This document shows, piece by piece, positions 63,549 through 64,000 of a DNA stretch of 64,000 nt (within the stretch, counting starts at the first letter, position 1; every line of letters begins with the position of its first letter). The stretch covers positions 24,330 to 88,329 of the forward strand of contig NZ_FNZN01000014.1 in NCBI RefSeq assembly GCF_900109345.1, read 5' to 3'. Origin of the DNA: Maribacter orientalis. GTDB lineage: Bacteria; Bacteroidota; Bacteroidia; Flavobacteriales; Flavobacteriaceae. The translations under genes were made by a program, and so were the position numbers. The notes beneath the pieces were generated by a model. That model made no database searches and had not been told where the DNA came from. It saw only the letters and a list, made by a program, of their open reading frames with translations.

Positions 63549-64000
63549 TTACACTAAGTTAGTTTCTAACCTCATTGATTGTTCTTTTTTTCTAAACACA
63601 TGTTCATCAAAGTATCCTAAAAATACGTTTCTATAAAACACCCTCCAAATACCATTGCCAATGTCTAAGGCCCCGATATGTTTACCTTGGAGCGAAGCGG
63701 AAAGGTAAACCCAATTATAGGCCTTCCATCTTATAGCTCCATTTTGGGTGACTTTTAAGACTTTCATTTTGGAATCGTAATCAAAGTGGGGTATTTTTTC
63801 TGGGAATGGTCTTGTTGAAAATTCATGTACCGAAGCGGGCGTTCTCATGTCCAATGCCTCATGTGGCCTTAGGTGATTATATTCTTTTACAAATTGGTTC
63901 AGACGTCTTTGTTGCGCTTTCAGGTCATAAGCTGAAGGCTTGGCACAGGCGGTCTTCAGGTCGCGGTGCATTCGTTCATGCCGTCCGTTCTGTTGTGGCT
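63549..64000 (-). mobile_element. IS481/IS3-type transposase, C-terminal part (cut by window edge)
   Basis: The frame is open to the last base of the window; just before the edge it reads PQQNGRHERMHRDLK. This is the conserved end of the rve integrase core, with the catalytic Glu in the HERMH segment. YNHLRPHEALDMRTPASVH follows, typical of IS481-like transposases. A ~60-residue C-terminal extension is present. The rest of the element lies outside the window. Terminal inverted repeats could not be defined. Confidence 0.85.

Overview
This 64 kb window comes from the chromosome of a low-GC member of the Bacteroidota, most likely a marine Flavobacteriaceae. The evidence is the AT-rich DNA, scarce Shine-Dalgarno sequences, TAnnTTTG-type promoter elements, SusC-like/outer-membrane beta-barrel receptors, N-terminal lipoprotein boxes, and flavobacterial gene neighbourhoods such as DUF4175-ybeY-mnmG and rnpA-S41 peptidase. 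The species cannot be named from the sequence alone.

Positions 1-50.7 kb are mostly ordinary chromosome. They begin with a partial DUF4175-like gene, ybeY and mnmG; two perfect 16-bp palindromes identical in form to ParB parS sites bracket mnmG. Next come a methyltransferase, an OmpH-like lipoprotein, a LysE-type exporter, a head-GIN protein, RNase R, and a 646-bp AT-rich gap before rpiB. A compact restriction-modification pair (5mC methyltransferase plus PD-(D/E)XK-like protein, 11.3-13.2 kb) interrupts the housekeeping genes. Then follow envelope and secreted functions: NlpC/P60, a PQQ dehydrogenase with cytochrome c domain, S10, S41, M1 and S8 peptidases, a PIG-L deacetylase and a DUF1080 protein. 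These are followed by rnpA, a CHASE/multi-PAS histidine kinase with its response regulator, an ion-transport cluster (SulP, universal stress protein, cation/proton antiporter), lepA, two tandem paralogous outer-membrane receptors, a TolB-like protein, an M28 peptidase, dusB, a LolC/E-like permease, rbfA and methylmalonyl-CoA epimerase.

A tRNA gene with a CAU anticodon at 51.0 kb marks the start of an accessory island that runs to the right edge. It holds a nuclease-like orphan gene, a tyrosine-recombinase remnant, and a two-gene operon coding for a membrane-anchored coiled-coil protein and a nuclease-like protein with a glycine-zipper tail. It then holds a six-gene operon on the minus strand: XRE regulator, 5mC methyltransferase, HNH nuclease, second 5mC methyltransferase, McrB-like AAA+ ATPase and McrC-like DUF2357/PD-(D/E)XK nuclease. 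This layout resembles the LlaJI/BsuMI class of restriction systems but has an extra HNH gene between the methyltransferases. Related ~65-75 bp non-coding repeats bracket the operon, and an IS481-like transposase fragment lies at the right edge.

The best candidates for an undescribed system are the two-gene coiled-coil/nuclease operon (53.07-54.57 kb) and the HNH-containing LlaJI-like operon (54.9-63.3 kb). No CRISPR array or rRNA gene was seen.
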